Assembly (NCBI RefSeq): GCF_039542035.1
Contig: NZ_BAABHJ010000020.1
Coordinates: 1-64,000, forward strand
Direction of reading: 5' to 3'
Origin: Actinoallomurus liliacearum
GTDB lineage: Bacteria > Actinomycetota > Actinomycetes > Streptosporangiales > Streptosporangiaceae
DNA: 64,000 bases
A program made the translations under genes and the position numbers. The notes below the pieces were generated by a model, which saw nothing but the letters and a program-made list of their open reading frames with translations, did no database searches and had not been told where the DNA came from. The first letter of the stretch is position 1, and the number at the start of each line of letters is the position of its first letter. Positions 55,548 through 64,000 of this stretch are shown here, one piece after another.

Positions 55548-57317
55548 TCAGTCGCGGACGCGGGGCATCGGGCGGGCGGCCCACTCCCGGATCTTGGCGA
55601 TGCGCTTGCGGACGTCGTCGCTGCTGGCCTGCGCGCTGGGCGGCCCGCCGCAGACCTTGCGGAGCTCGGCGTGGATCACGCCGTGCGGCTGGCCGGTGCG
55701 GTGGTGCCACGCGCCGACGAGGTTGTTGAGCTCCTTGCGCAGCGCGTGCAGGTCCTCGGCGGCGGTGTGATCCTCCTCGGTCGGCGCCTCGCCCTTCTTG
55801 CTCCTGCGCTGCGCGGCCAGCTGCTCGGCCTGCCGCTGCTTCAGCAGCTGCGCGACCTGGTCCGGCTCCAGGAGGCCGGGGATGCCGAGGAAGTCCTCCT
55901 CCTCGGGTGAGCCCGGCGCGGCGGTCATGCCGAACTCACCGCCGTCGAACACGACCCGGTCGAACGTCGCCGACGCCTCGACCGTCTCGAACGCCAACTC
56001 CTCCCCCACGTCGGGGTTGTCGCGCTGCCGGTTCGCCTCGGCGATCAGGTCGTCGTCGAGGCCGTCCTCACGGACCGGCCGATCCAGGACGTGGTCGCGC
56101 TCGGTCTCCATCTCGGCCGCGTGCCCCATCAGCGTGGGCACCGACGGCAGGAACACCGACGCCGTCTCACCGCGCTTGCGGGCCCGGACGAAGCGGCCGA
56201 TCGCCTGCGCGAAGAACAGCGGGGTCGAGGTCGAGGTGGCGTAGACGCCGACGCAGAGGCGCGGGATGTCGACGCCTTCGGAGACCATGCGGACCGCGAC
56301 CATCCAGCGGTCCTCCGACGCGCTGAACTGCTTGATCTTCCTGCTCGCCGCCGGGTCGTCGGACAGCACGACGGTCGCCTTGGTGTTCGTGATCTCCCGG
56401 ATCATCTTGGCGTACGCCCGCGCGGACTCGTGGTCCGAGGCGATCACCAGCCCGCCCCCGTCGGGGACGCCCCGGCGCACCTCGGTGAGCCGCCGGTCGG
56501 CAGCGGCGATCACCTGCTTGATCCAGTCGCCCTTCGGGTCGAGCGCGGCGCGCCACGCCTGGGAGGTCTGGTCCTGGGTGAGCGGGTCGCTCAGGCTGGC
56601 GGTGATCTCGTCGCCGGCGCGGGTGCGCCAGCGCATGTCCCCGGCGTACGCCAGGAAGATGACCGGCCGGACGACCCCGTCGGCGAGCGCCGGGCCATAG
56701 CCGTAGGTGTAGTCGGCACGGCTGCGCCGGATGCCGTCGGGCCCCTCCTCGTACAGCACGAAGGGGATCGGGTTGATGTCGGTGCGGAACGGCGTGCCGC
56801 TGAGCGACAGCCGCCGGGCGGCCGGCTCGAACGCCTCCCGGATCGCGTCGCCCCAGGACCGGCCGTCGCCCGCGTGGTGGACCTCGTCGAGGATGACCAG
56901 CGTCTTCAGCGTCTCGGTGCGGTTGCGGTGCAGGGCGGGGTGCGCGGCGACCTGGGCGTACGTCACCGCCACGCCCTGGAAGTCCTTGGCCGTACGGCCC
57001 TGGGAGTTCTTGAACTCCGGGTCGATCTTGATGCCGACGCGGGCGGCGGAGTCGGCCCACTGCCGCTTCAGGTGCTCGGTCGGGCAGACCACGGTGATGC
57101 GGGCGACGATCTTGCGGTGCAGCAACTCGGCCGCGAGCCGGAGCGCGAAGGTGGTCTTACCGGCGCCGGGCGTGGCGACGGCGAGGAAGTCGCGCGGACC
57201 GGTGCGGAAGTATTCCTCCAGGGCCCCCTGCTGCCAGGCACGCAGCGCGGTCGCGGTGCCCCAGGGTGCCCGGTTGGGCAGCGCGGGTGGGGTGTCTGAT
57301 GCGGCGAACGTGCTCAC
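55548..57317 (-). CDS. DEAD/DEAH-box superfamily 2 helicase
   Basis: A 589-residue helicase. Walker A: FLAVATPGAGKTTFALRLA; DEVH box: TLVILDEVHHAGDG; motif III LSLSGTPFRTD; helicase C-terminal motifs VRMVSEGVDIPRLCVGVYAT and QAIGRFVRARKRGE. After about residue 480 comes a coiled-coil-like charged region (LLKQRQAEQLAAQRRSKKGE) and an actinobacterial C-terminus. It resembles the XPB/RadD-like group; its partner and biological role are unknown, with DNA repair likely. GTG start behind a short gap. Confidence 0.9.
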   Translation of the reverse strand: MSTFAASDTPPALPNRAPWGTATALRAWQQGALEEYFRTGPRDFLAVATPGAGKTTFALRLAAELLHRKIVARITVVCPTEHLKRQWADSAARVGIKIDPEFKNSQGRTAKDFQGVAVTYAQVAAHPALHRNRTETLKTLVILDEVHHAGDGRSWGDAIREAFEPAARRLSLSGTPFRTDINPIPFVLYEEGPDGIRRSRADYTYGYGPALADGVVRPVIFLAYAGDMRWRTRAGDEITASLSDPLTQDQTSQAWRAALDPKGDWIKQVIAAADRRLTEVRRGVPDGGGLVIASDHESARAYAKMIREITNTKATVVLSDDPAASRKIKQFSASEDRWMVAVRMVSEGVDIPRLCVGVYATSTSTPLFFAQAIGRFVRARKRGETASVFLPSVPTLMGHAAEMETERDHVLDRPVREDGLDDDLIAEANRQRDNPDVGEELAFETVEASATFDRVVFDGGEFGMTAAPGSPEEEDFLGIPGLLEPDQVAQLLKQRQAEQLAAQRRSKKGEAPTEEDHTAAEDLHALRKELNNLVGAWHHRTGQPHGVIHAELRKVCGGPPSAQASSDDVRKRIAKIREWAARPMPRVRD

Positions 57318-57439
57318 GGTGAAAGAAGGCTACCTTGACCTGCCGACAGGACGGGCCCACCCTCCCGAGGTGTCCGGGACGTTTGGCGCTCCTGTTACCG
57401 GCGTTCCGGCCTGCTCGTCGCCGCTGTCCGCCTCGTGCG

Positions 57440-58636
57440 TCACCGGTATCGCGCCTGGCCACCGGACGCCGTGGCGCCGAGGCGGTAGGCGGCCCACATG
57501 GCCCGGATCCGCAGGCCCTGGTCCGGGGTGAACTCCCGCATGCAACTGTCGAAGCCGTAGTCCATGAAGTTGTGCACCGGGTCGGTGCCGGGCGCCGGGC
57601 AGGTGTCCTTCGAGGCCGGGCAGCCGACCGTGGGCACCGACTCGTCCGGCGTGTCGTCGATGCCGTCGCCCGGCGGCCAGCAGCCGTTCTCGAAGGTGTG
57701 GAACAGCCCCAGCCAGTGCCCGATCTCGTGCACCGCGGTGAGGCCGCGGTTGAAGTGCGGGAACGTGCCGCCGGGGAGACTGCGGTAGTCGACCACGACG
57801 CCGCCGACGCCCGGTCGTTCCCGCGCCCACTTGGGGAACGTCGAGAATCCGAGCATCTCGAAGCCGACCGCGCCGGTGTACAGGTTCAGCGTGCCGTACC
57901 CGCCCCGGCTGAGCGCCGCCTCGATCTCGGCCCGGTGGTCATGGGGCTTGCCGAACCACCGGGTGTTGGTCGTGACGTCGACGCCGTCGAGCCGGAAGGA
58001 CACCCCGGTGTCGGCGCCCTGCGGCGTCCGCACGGCCGACCGCACCGTGCCGCCGGGACCGGCGAGCCGCCCGCCGTACGCCGCGTTGAGGACCGCGACC
58101 TGCTGGTCCACGGCGGCGCGGGAGAGCCGGCCGTACCGGCCGTCGGTGAGCACGTGGAACCGCAGCGGGACCACGATCCGATCGGGGATCCGGTGCGCGG
58201 CTACGAGGGCGCGCTCGTCGGCCACGCCGTACCGGGCGCGCAGCGTGCCGGTGAAGTCGCCCAGCATCGCCTGCATCTCGCCGGGGGCGAGGGAGTCGCC
58301 GTCCGCCGGACGCGCCGTACGGGCCGCCCCCGAGTCCGCCGGCCGAGCCACCACCGCCGGACGTACCGACCGGGCCACCACCGCCGAGTCCGCCGACACC
58401 GAGTCCGCCCACACCGAGCCCGCCGGACGTGCCGACGCCGGACGCACCGATCGGGCCGCCGACGCCGAGTCCACCGATCGGGCCGCCGGCGCAGAGCGCG
58501 CCGGCGGTGCCACCGATGTCGGGCGCGCGCAGGCCGCCGTCGTCCCGTGCGCCGGCTGGACACGTGCGCCGCCGGGTACGGCGGCGCACGACGCGAGCAC
58601 GACTCCGAAGAGCCCGCTCAGACCTCTCCGCCTCAT
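57440..58636 (-). CDS. Secreted M43 zinc metalloprotease
   Basis: A 398-residue exported protease of the cytophagalysin/pappalysin family. The zinc motif is LTAVHEIGHWLGLFHTFENGC (HExxHxxGxxH) with a Met-turn in HNFMDYGFDSCMREFT; disulfide-forming cysteines surround it. A signal peptide ends near GLFGVVLASCAAV, possibly as a lipoprotein. Residues 35-105 are a low-complexity Ala/Ser/Arg/Val/Pro linker encoded by imperfect DNA repeats, probably a spacer. ATG 58636 is chosen; the preceding GTG adds one residue. Confidence 0.9.
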   Translation of the reverse strand: MRRRGLSGLFGVVLASCAAVPGGARVQPAHGTTAACARPTSVAPPARSAPAARSVDSASAARSVRPASARPAGSVWADSVSADSAVVARSVRPAVVARPADSGAARTARPADGDSLAPGEMQAMLGDFTGTLRARYGVADERALVAAHRIPDRIVVPLRFHVLTDGRYGRLSRAAVDQQVAVLNAAYGGRLAGPGGTVRSAVRTPQGADTGVSFRLDGVDVTTNTRWFGKPHDHRAEIEAALSRGGYGTLNLYTGAVGFEMLGFSTFPKWARERPGVGGVVVDYRSLPGGTFPHFNRGLTAVHEIGHWLGLFHTFENGCWPPGDGIDDTPDESVPTVGCPASKDTCPAPGTDPVHNFMDYGFDSCMREFTPDQGLRIRAMWAAYRLGATASGGQARYR

Positions 58637-58721
58637 CACGATCCCCCCCGAGACGGAGAGGCTAGACTCCGGCGGTCGCGGTCACCGCCCGACGCGCGGG
58701 TCCTTCACGCCGATTTGACGG

Positions 58722-58967
58722 TCACTCTTCGCCGCCGCCGACGTCCATCGACTCGTAGATCTCCTTGCACTCCGGGCATACCGGGTACTTCTTCGGGTCA
58801 CGGTTGGGCACCCAGACCTTGCCGCACAGCGCGATCACGGGAGTGCCGCTGACGGCGCTCTCCATGATCTTGTCCTTCTGCACGTAGTGCGCGAACCGCT
58901 CGTGATCACCGTCGCCGTGGGAGAGATCAGGCCTGGTGTCGCTCTCCGGAAGGATCTTCGTACTCAC
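58722..58967 (-). CDS. DUF3039 family zinc-ribbon-like protein
   Basis: An 81-residue cytosolic protein conserved in actinobacteria. It contains FAHYVQKDKIMESAVSGTPVIALCGKVWVP and a C-terminal CPECKEIYESM; the Cys in ALCGK and the CPEC pair may bind zinc. Function unknown. It lies 4 bp from the YqgE gene on the same strand. Confidence 0.93.
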   Translation of the reverse strand: MSTKILPESDTRPDLSHGDGDHERFAHYVQKDKIMESAVSGTPVIALCGKVWVPNRDPKKYPVCPECKEIYESMDVGGGEE

Positions 58968-58971
58968 GTGC

Positions 58972-59547
58972 TCAGTTTAGTGACGGATCCTCGGGAAACG
59001 TCGCGACGAAGGCGAGTTCACCGCCCTGGCGGCGCAGAACGGCGGGCCACAGCCCGTCCGGCTCCTCCGCGAACACGTCCCCGGACTCCGCCGAGAGCAC
59101 GTACCACGCGCCCTCGTCGATCTCCGACTGAAGCTGACCGGTCCCCCAGCCGGCGTAGCCCGCGAAGACCCGCAACCGGGCGACCTCCGGGGCGAGGATC
59201 TCCGGTGGCACGTCCAGATCCACGAGGCCGACTCTGGCCACGGCCGGGCTGCCGTTCAGCGCCCGCCAGCCGAGCGGCTCGTCGGTGCCCGGGACGTGCG
59301 CGAGGGCGAGCGCGCTGTCGAGCGCGACCGGTCCGCCCTGGAACACCACCGACGGGCCGGTCACCAGCTCCGACCAGGGCGGAAGGACCTGGTCGACCGG
59401 CACCTCGGTCGGCCGGTTCAACACGACGCCGAGCGTGCCGCCCTCCGGCTCGTGCTCCACGATCAGGACCACACTGCGCCGGAAGTTCGGGTCGGCCAAC
59501 TGCGGCGTCGCTACGAGCAGCCGACCGGTGGAAATGCCGTCGTCCAT
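58972..59547 (-). CDS. YqgE/AlgH family protein
   Basis: A 191-residue protein of the AlgH/YqgE family: GRLLVATPQLADPNFRRSVVLIVEHEPEGGTLGVVLNRP, VFQGGPVALDSALALAH and FAGYAGWGTGQLQSEIDEGAWYVL. Role unknown; the fold is beta-rich. It is followed by the DUF3039 gene with 4 bp between them, an arrangement typical of actinobacteria. Confidence 0.95.
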   Translation of the reverse strand: MDDGISTGRLLVATPQLADPNFRRSVVLIVEHEPEGGTLGVVLNRPTEVPVDQVLPPWSELVTGPSVVFQGGPVALDSALALAHVPGTDEPLGWRALNGSPAVARVGLVDLDVPPEILAPEVARLRVFAGYAGWGTGQLQSEIDEGAWYVLSAESGDVFAEEPDGLWPAVLRRQGGELAFVATFPEDPSLN

Positions 59548-59672
59548 GCCTTCATCATGCTTTGCTCTGGAGCGGAGGGAACACAGGACGGTCGGGTCGG
59601 TCGGTTACGCGCGCGAGGAGCGTGGGTAATCGGCAGAATACCGGCGTAGATCATCACCCCCCGGAGGATGCG

Positions 59673-60362
59673 ATGCCGCTGTCGAGGGTCGCGATCGCGG
59701 CCGTCTTCTTCATCGTGGGGGCGCTGATCGTGTTCCCGATGCTCACCGACTCCTCGCCGCCCTCCCGGGCGGCCGGCAGCACCCCCGGCGTCAGCGTCTC
59801 CGCGACCACGAGCCCGAGCCCGACCAAGAGCTCCCGGCCCACGCACAAGGCGTCTCCGACCCGCAAGGGGTCGCCCACCCACAAGGCGTCGCCCACGCAC
59901 TCGCCGACGCACGGTTCGATCGGGGAGCCGTTGCCCTCCGCCGGGTCGTCCGCGCCGCTCAAGGTCCAGATCGGCAAGGTCCGCTGCCCCGGGCGTACGG
60001 TCCAGGTGTCGGTCGTCAACAGCAGCGCGCAGGCCGAGGACTACGCCATCCTGACCGACGGGGCGATCTCGGTGGCGGACCGCATCCCGGCGGGCGCGAC
60101 CCGCAGGTCCACCGTCAACGTCGGAGAGGATCGCACCACGACCGTCGCCGTGACCTGGCGCAACCTGCCGGTGCAGAGCGTCGACCGGCACGCGAACTGC
60201 GTGCGGAAGACGTCGGACCAGACGCTGCCGCACACCGGCCCCGACAGCGGGATGATCGTCGCGCGGGTCGCCACCGGCGTCGCCGCCATGCTGACCGGCG
60301 TCATCATCTTCTGGTACGGCCGCCAGTGGCCGCGCCGCCGGGGCAAGATGTTCGACCGCTGA
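59673..60362 (+). CDS. LPXTG-type surface protein, His/Thr/Pro-rich repeats
   Basis: A 229-residue exported protein. A signal-like helix (VAIAAVFFIVGALIVFPML) precedes a linker with SPTHKASPTRKGSPTHKASP repeats. A beta-domain follows (VQIGKVRCPGRTVQVSVVNSSAQ, later TTVAVTWRNLPVQ), and the C-terminus shows the cell-wall sorting pattern LPHTG, a 20-residue hydrophobic helix and an Arg-rich tail (RQWPRRRGKMFDR). It is probably anchored to peptidoglycan by a sortase. No sortase gene is in the window. ATG 59673 has GGAGG. Confidence 0.82.
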   Translation: MPLSRVAIAAVFFIVGALIVFPMLTDSSPPSRAAGSTPGVSVSATTSPSPTKSSRPTHKASPTRKGSPTHKASPTHSPTHGSIGEPLPSAGSSAPLKVQIGKVRCPGRTVQVSVVNSSAQAEDYAILTDGAISVADRIPAGATRRSTVNVGEDRTTTVAVTWRNLPVQSVDRHANCVRKTSDQTLPHTGPDSGMIVARVATGVAAMLTGVIIFWYGRQWPRRRGKMFDR

Positions 60363-60405
60363 GCGGCCCCGCGCCGTCGGCGAGCCACCGCCGCGCCGGC
60401 GGAGT

Positions 60406-60448
60406 GGCGCCCGGGCCCCTGCCGGCCCGTCCAGAGCGGGCGGGCGCC
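60406..60448. terminator. Possible terminator between convergent genes
   Basis: GGCGCCCG (60406-60413) and CGGGCGCC (60441-60448) form an 8-bp stem with a large loop containing a competing GCCCG/CGGGC pair. It sits between the surface-protein stop and the malic-enzyme stop. Confidence 0.4.
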
Positions 60449-60508
60449 TTCGAAGGCCGCCGCCGGGTGGACGGGCGTCTCGCCGCGCCCGCCCACCTCG
60501 CGGTCAGG

Positions 60509-61900
60509 TCACTTGGCGCCGCCGGCGGCCTTCTGCACTGCGGCGGCGACGGCGTGGGCGACGTCCGCGTGGAAGACGCTCGGCACGATGTAGTTCGGGC
60601 CCAGCTCCTCGTCGGTGACCACGTCGGCCAGGGCGCGCGCGGCCGCCAGGAGCATGTCCTGCGTGACCGTGCGGCTCTGCGCGTCGAGCAGCCCCCGGAA
60701 GACGCCGGGGAAGGCGAGCACGTTGTTGATCTGGTTGGGGTAGTCGCTGCGGCCGGTGGCGACCACGGCGGCGTGCTCGCGGGCGGCGGCCGGGTCGACC
60801 TCCGGGTCGGGGTTGGCCAGCGCGAACACCACGGCGTCCTTGTTCATCGTCGCGATGTCGTCGCCGCTCAGGATCCCCGGGGCCGAGACGCCGATGAACA
60901 CGTCGGCGCCGCGGACGGCGCCGCGCAGGTCGCCGGTGTAGCCCTCGGGGTTGGTGTTCTCGGCGATCCAGCGGAGCGAGTCGTCCAGGTCGTCGCGGCC
61001 GGTGTGGACCGCGCCGTGGTAGTCGCACACGACCAGGTGCTTGGCGCCGGCGTGCATCAGCAGCTTGAGCACGGCGTTGCCGGCCGCGCCCGCGCCGGCC
61101 AGGGCGATGCGCACGTCGGCGAGGTCCTTGCCGACGACCCGCAGGGCGTTGGTCAGGGCCGACACCACGACGATGGCCGTGCCGTGCTGGTCGTCGTGGA
61201 AGACCGGGATGTCGAGCAGGTCACGGAGCCGCCGCTCGACCTCGAAGCACCGCGGCGCGGAGATGTCCTCCAGGTTGATCCCGCCGAACGCCGGGGCGAG
61301 GATCTGCACCGTACGGACGATCTCGTCGGTGTCCTGCGTGTCGAGGCAGATCGGCCAGGCGTCGATCCCGGCGAAGCGCTTGAACAGCGCCGCCTTGCCC
61401 TCCATCACCGGCAGGGCCGCCTCCGGCCCGATGTTGCCCAGGCCGAGGACCGCCGACCCGTCGGTGACCACCGCGACGCTGTTCCGCTTGACGGTCAGCC
61501 GCCGGACGTCCTCCGGGTTGCGGGCGATGGCGAGCGAGACCCGGGCGACGCCCGGGGTGTACGCCATGGACAGCTCGTCACGGTTGCGCAGCGGCACCTT
61601 CGACTGCATCTCGATCTTTCCGCCGAGGTGCATGAGGAAGGTACGGTCGCTGACCTTGTGGATGGAGACGCCGTCGAGGCCCTCGAGCGCGTCGACGATC
61701 TCCTGGGCGTGCTCGGTGTCGCGGGTGGCGCAGGTGACGTCGATGCGGAGCCGGTCGTGGCCCGCGGGGGTCAGGTCGAGCGCGGTGACGATGCCGCCCG
61801 CGCCCTCGACCGCTCCGGTGAGCTGGCTTACGGCCTTGCCGCCCGCCGGCACCTCGAGGCGAACGGTGATCGAATAGGACACGCTCGGCACGGTGGCCAC
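60509..61900 (-). CDS. NAD(P)-dependent malic enzyme with ACT domain
   Basis: A 463-residue malic enzyme decarboxylating malate to pyruvate. An N-terminal ACT-like regulatory domain (SITVRLEVPAGGKAVSQLTGAVEGAGG) precedes the catalytic core: LSMAYTPGVARV (catalytic Tyr region), DGSAVLGLGNIGPEAALPVMEGKAALFKRF, INLEDISAPRCFEVE (metal ligands), FHDDQHGTAIV and the NAD-binding GAGAAGNAVLKLLMHAG. GTG 61900 with AAGGAG 8 bp upstream is preferred to an upstream start. Confidence 0.94.
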   Translation of the reverse strand: MATVPSVSYSITVRLEVPAGGKAVSQLTGAVEGAGGIVTALDLTPAGHDRLRIDVTCATRDTEHAQEIVDALEGLDGVSIHKVSDRTFLMHLGGKIEMQSKVPLRNRDELSMAYTPGVARVSLAIARNPEDVRRLTVKRNSVAVVTDGSAVLGLGNIGPEAALPVMEGKAALFKRFAGIDAWPICLDTQDTDEIVRTVQILAPAFGGINLEDISAPRCFEVERRLRDLLDIPVFHDDQHGTAIVVVSALTNALRVVGKDLADVRIALAGAGAAGNAVLKLLMHAGAKHLVVCDYHGAVHTGRDDLDDSLRWIAENTNPEGYTGDLRGAVRGADVFIGVSAPGILSGDDIATMNKDAVVFALANPDPEVDPAAAREHAAVVATGRSDYPNQINNVLAFPGVFRGLLDAQSRTVTQDMLLAAARALADVVTDEELGPNYIVPSVFHADVAHAVAAAVQKAAGGAK

Positions 61901-61974
61901 GTCAACTGCTCCTTTGTGAGGCGAGAGTCCGCACGCCAATGGTGTCATCCCTGCGTACGGGGCGACGACGAAGG

Positions 61975-62610
61975 TCAGCTCACCGCGTGCGCCGCCGTCA
62001 CGATCATGTCGACACAGGCAGCCGCGGCCAGCCGCGTACTGTCGATGACCAGATGATAAAGGCCGGGATCGGCCGGGTCCGCCCGGTAGAAATGTTTGAC
62101 GTACGCGGTTCGTGCCCGGTCGTTCTCGGTGAGGAGGCGCTCGGCCTCCTGCGCGGACAGCTCCATCGACTCCTGGACGCGGGCGATCCGCCGTCGCCGT
62201 GGGCCGTCGAGGCGGACGTGCAGCGCGGTGGGATGGTCGGCGAGGATGACCTGCGCGGCGCGGCCGAGGATCACCGCTCCCTCGCCCCGGCCGGCGACCT
62301 CCTTGATCACCTGCTCGGTGTGGTGGACGAACTCCTCTTCGGGCACGATGCCGCGCTGCGGAAGGTGGACGTCCATGCCGCCGAGCGTGACGTTCGGCAG
62401 GCGCGCGGCGTCGGCCAGGAGGCGGCCGAGCCCGTGCTCGGTGCGGTCGTCGTGGGCGAGCGCCTCCTCGAGCGAGCAGCCGATGTCGGCGGCCACGGTG
62501 TACGGGATGGCGCGGTCGATGAACGGCACGCCGAGGTGCTCGGCGACCGCGGGGCCGATGGCGCTGCCACCCGCCCCGAACGTCGCGGAGATCGTGATGA
62601 CTCCGGTCAT
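61975..62610 (-). CDS. Cytidylate-kinase-like family protein
   Basis: A 211-residue P-loop protein of the cytidylate-kinase-like family: MTGVITISATFGAGGSAIGPAVAEHLGVPFIDRAIP, where the GAGGSAIG loop replaces the standard Walker A GxxGxGK[ST], ILGRAAQVILADH and RIARVQESMELSAQEAERLLTENDRARTAYVKHFY. Nucleoside monophosphate kinase activity is not established for the group. ATG 62610 is chosen behind GGGAGG; GTG 62613 is adjacent. Confidence 0.88.
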   Translation of the reverse strand: MTGVITISATFGAGGSAIGPAVAEHLGVPFIDRAIPYTVAADIGCSLEEALAHDDRTEHGLGRLLADAARLPNVTLGGMDVHLPQRGIVPEEEFVHHTEQVIKEVAGRGEGAVILGRAAQVILADHPTALHVRLDGPRRRRIARVQESMELSAQEAERLLTENDRARTAYVKHFYRADPADPGLYHLVIDSTRLAAAACVDMIVTAAHAVS

Positions 62611-62635
62611 CACCCGCCCCTCCCGTCGAGGAAGG

Positions 62636-63559
62636 TCAGAAGAGCGCCGAGGCGAGCTTCCGCCGGGCACGGGTCACGCGCGGGTCGTCCGGCGGCAGCA
62701 CGTCGAACAGCGCGAGCAGGTGCTTGCGGGCCGCCTCCCGCTCGTCGCCCGCGGTCCGGCGCACCGTGCCGATGAGGCGGTCGAACGCGTCGTCGATCCG
62801 GCCCTCCACCAGCTCGAGGTCGGCCGCCTTGACCTGGGCGGCCGCGTCGTCGGGTCGGTCGGCGGCGTCCTTGCGCACCGCCGCCGGGTCGTACGACTGG
62901 GCGCGGCGCTGCAGGTCGACCAGCGCGAGACCGCTCTTGGCGACGGGGTCGTTCGGCGCGGTCTCCAGGATCCGCCCGAACGCCGTGGCGGCGCCGTCGA
63001 GGTCGCCCCGCTGCAGGGCGGCCTCCGCCTCGATCTCCAGCGGATCGGCGGCCGGCTGCTGGACGGCGTCCGCGCCGTCGTCCTCGGGCAGCAGTCCCTG
63101 CTGACGGAGCGCCGCGAAGAGCTGGTCCAGCACCTGGCGTACCTGCGGCTCGGGGGCTGCGCCGTTGAGAACGGGGAGCATCTGGCCCGCGACCACGGCC
63201 GCGACGAACGGGATGCCCTGCACGCCCATCCGGGCGAGCTGCTGGCCGAGCGCGGGGTTCGCGTCGATGTCGACCTTGGCGAGCACCCAGCGGCCGTCCG
63301 CCTCGTTGGCGAGCTTCTCCAGGATGGGGCCGAGCTGCTTGCACGGCTGGCACCAGTCGGCCCAGAAGTCCACGAGCACCGGCACGTTGCGCGACCGCTC
63401 GACGACCTCGGTGTTGAACGTCGCGTCGGTCACGTCGATGACGTGTTGCGAGGAGTCGTCCGAGGCTCCCGAGGCCGGGCGCTGCTGCTGTCTCTGGGCC
63501 GCGGCACGCCGCGCGCCGAGGTCGATCGCGCCGTGCAACGAGAAGTCCGATGACGTCAT
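62636..63559 (-). CDS. Thioredoxin-domain co-chaperone (YbbN/CnoX-like) with TPR region
   Basis: A 307-residue protein: a thioredoxin domain with active site FWADWCQPCKQLG followed by TPR-like repeats (EAALQRGDLDGAATAFGRIL, KAADLELVEGRIDDAFDRLIG). YbbN-type proteins cooperate with chaperones and protect proteins from oxidation. Residues 1-48 are a Gln/Ala-rich actinobacterial extension. ATG 63559 follows CAGGAT at a 6-bp spacing, suggesting a leaderless start; an in-frame ATG six codons upstream is possible. Confidence 0.9.
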   Translation of the reverse strand: MTSSDFSLHGAIDLGARRAAAQRQQQRPASGASDDSSQHVIDVTDATFNTEVVERSRNVPVLVDFWADWCQPCKQLGPILEKLANEADGRWVLAKVDIDANPALGQQLARMGVQGIPFVAAVVAGQMLPVLNGAAPEPQVRQVLDQLFAALRQQGLLPEDDGADAVQQPAADPLEIEAEAALQRGDLDGAATAFGRILETAPNDPVAKSGLALVDLQRRAQSYDPAAVRKDAADRPDDAAAQVKAADLELVEGRIDDAFDRLIGTVRRTAGDEREAARKHLLALFDVLPPDDPRVTRARRKLASALF

Positions 63560-63681
63560 GTGTCCATCCTGCCGCATGCACCGCCGAACGAATACGCGCG
63601 GCCGTCACGTAATCGATCAAGCACCCTCGATGATCACCCGAATACGTTGCGTGGCCGCCGCTCCGGGGTGATCCGGCGGCG

Positions 63682-64000
63682 TCAGAATCGGGCGGGCTCG
63701 GAGTAGTCGCCCCACTCCTCGCGCAGTGCGCCGCAGATCTCGCCGAGGGTGGCCTCGACCCGTACCGCGTCCAGCATGGCGGGGATCAGGTTGTCCTCGG
63801 TCCGGGCCACCTCGGTCATCCGGCGCAGCGCGGCGTCGACGGCCGCCTGGTCCCGCGTCCCACGCCGTTCGGCCAGGAGACGGTTCTGCTCGCGCTCGAC
63901 CTCGTGCCCGACCCGCAGGATCTCCAGCGGCTCCTCGATCGACTGGGTGTGGCAGTTCACCCCGACGATCTTCTTCTCGCCCTTCTCCAACTGCTGCTGG
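63682..64000 (-). CDS. Methylmalonyl-CoA mutase family large subunit, C-terminal part
   Basis: Only the C-terminal 105 residues are in the window; the gene continues to the right. The visible end reads EKGEKKIVGVNCHTQSIEEPLEILRVGHEVEREQ, LIPAMLDAVRVEATLGEICGALREEWG and DYSEPARF, the typical tail of the acyl-CoA mutase catalytic subunit without the B12-binding domain. The partner B12-binding subunit is not in view. The exact acyl substrate (methylmalonyl-, isobutyryl- or other) cannot be told from this part. Confidence 0.9.
   Translation of the reverse strand, partial: QQQLEKGEKKIVGVNCHTQSIEEPLEILRVGHEVEREQNRLLAERRGTRDQAAVDAALRRMTEVARTEDNLIPAMLDAVRVEATLGEICGALREEWGDYSEPARF

Noticed and set aside
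57939..58589. Glycine-rich collagen-like frame inside the M43 protease gene
   Set aside because: It arises from the DNA repeats encoding the protease linker read in another frame; the protease frame has the zinc motif.
60326..62056. 576-codon plus-strand frame antisense to the malic enzyme
   Set aside because: Shadow of a gene with complete catalytic motifs; no domain of its own.

Overview
The window is chromosomal DNA from a very GC-rich, mycothiol-type actinomycete. The pointers are strong G/C third-position bias in every real gene, many GTG starts, several apparently leaderless genes, a maleylpyruvate-isomerase-fold (mycothiol-dependent) protein, the CysM/CysO/Mec cysteine route, ClpS-DUF2017-pncB linkage, a PF04672-type methyltransferase, DUF3039 and DUF3618 proteins, and repeated ECF sigma/anti-sigma pairs. 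A Streptosporangiales/Thermomonosporaceae-like genus is my guess; nothing here fixes it. No plasmid or phage backbone, CRISPR array or intact insertion sequence is visible.

Layout. 1-7.6 kb: end of lipA, sdaA, a methyltransferase, a lipoprotein, an M20 amidohydrolase, purU, and a divergent MFS exporter/AraC regulator pair. 7.7-12.1 kb: a 700-residue membrane protein with a phosphatase-like ectodomain, a PHB-depolymerase-like lipoprotein esterase and an alanine-racemase-fold enzyme. 12.2-19.2 kb: a sugar-uptake operon (PfkB kinase, binding protein, two permeases, large secreted PIG-L deacetylase) behind a perfect 16-bp palindrome and closed by an 18-bp-stem terminator. 19.2-21.5 kb: a 1-Cys bcp, an HNH nuclease remnant whose stop codon lies inside a tRNA-like gene with a Leu (UAG) anticodon but no long variable arm, and a frameshifted Fpg glycosylase. 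21.6-28.6 kb: methyltransferase, sedolisin protease, RidA/dehydrogenase pair facing a LysR regulator, and a flavin monooxygenase/reductase operon. 28.7-33.5 kb: MEDS-domain STAS and kinase genes, a 19-20-bp tandem array, an ECF sigma/partner pair. 33.5-36.6 kb: an unusual cluster of carboxylate-amine ligase, haem-oxygenase-like diiron protein, CDGSH protein and HemK2-like methyltransferase.

37.1-45.3 kb: rdgB-rph, two MBL-fold hydrolase paralogues flanking a CYTH enzyme, murI, thioesterase, XRE regulator, PEBP protein and an AbiEii-like nucleotidyltransferase with an unknown partner. 45.4-50.5 kb: cysM-cysO-(small ORF)-mec, a MEDS kinase, DUF2017, clpS and divergent pncB. 50.5-54.1 kb: repeats, a deletion-fused pseudogene pair and a second ECF sigma/anti-sigma pair preceded by tandem 68-bp units. 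54.2-64 kb: pncA, gntK, a superfamily 2 helicase, M43 protease, DUF3039, YqgE, an LPXTG-type surface protein, malic enzyme, a cytidylate-kinase-like protein, a YbbN-like thioredoxin and the end of a methylmalonyl-CoA mutase.

The most unusual signals are (i) 68/69-bp units that begin ATGACCGAGCG and end in a Shine-Dalgarno plus ATG, so each delivers a new translation start to the gene behind it; (ii) the HNH remnant overlapping the anomalous tRNA; and (iii) the ligase/diiron/CDGSH/methyltransferase cluster, which looks like a small uncharacterised pathway. NAD salvage is represented by both pncB and pncA.
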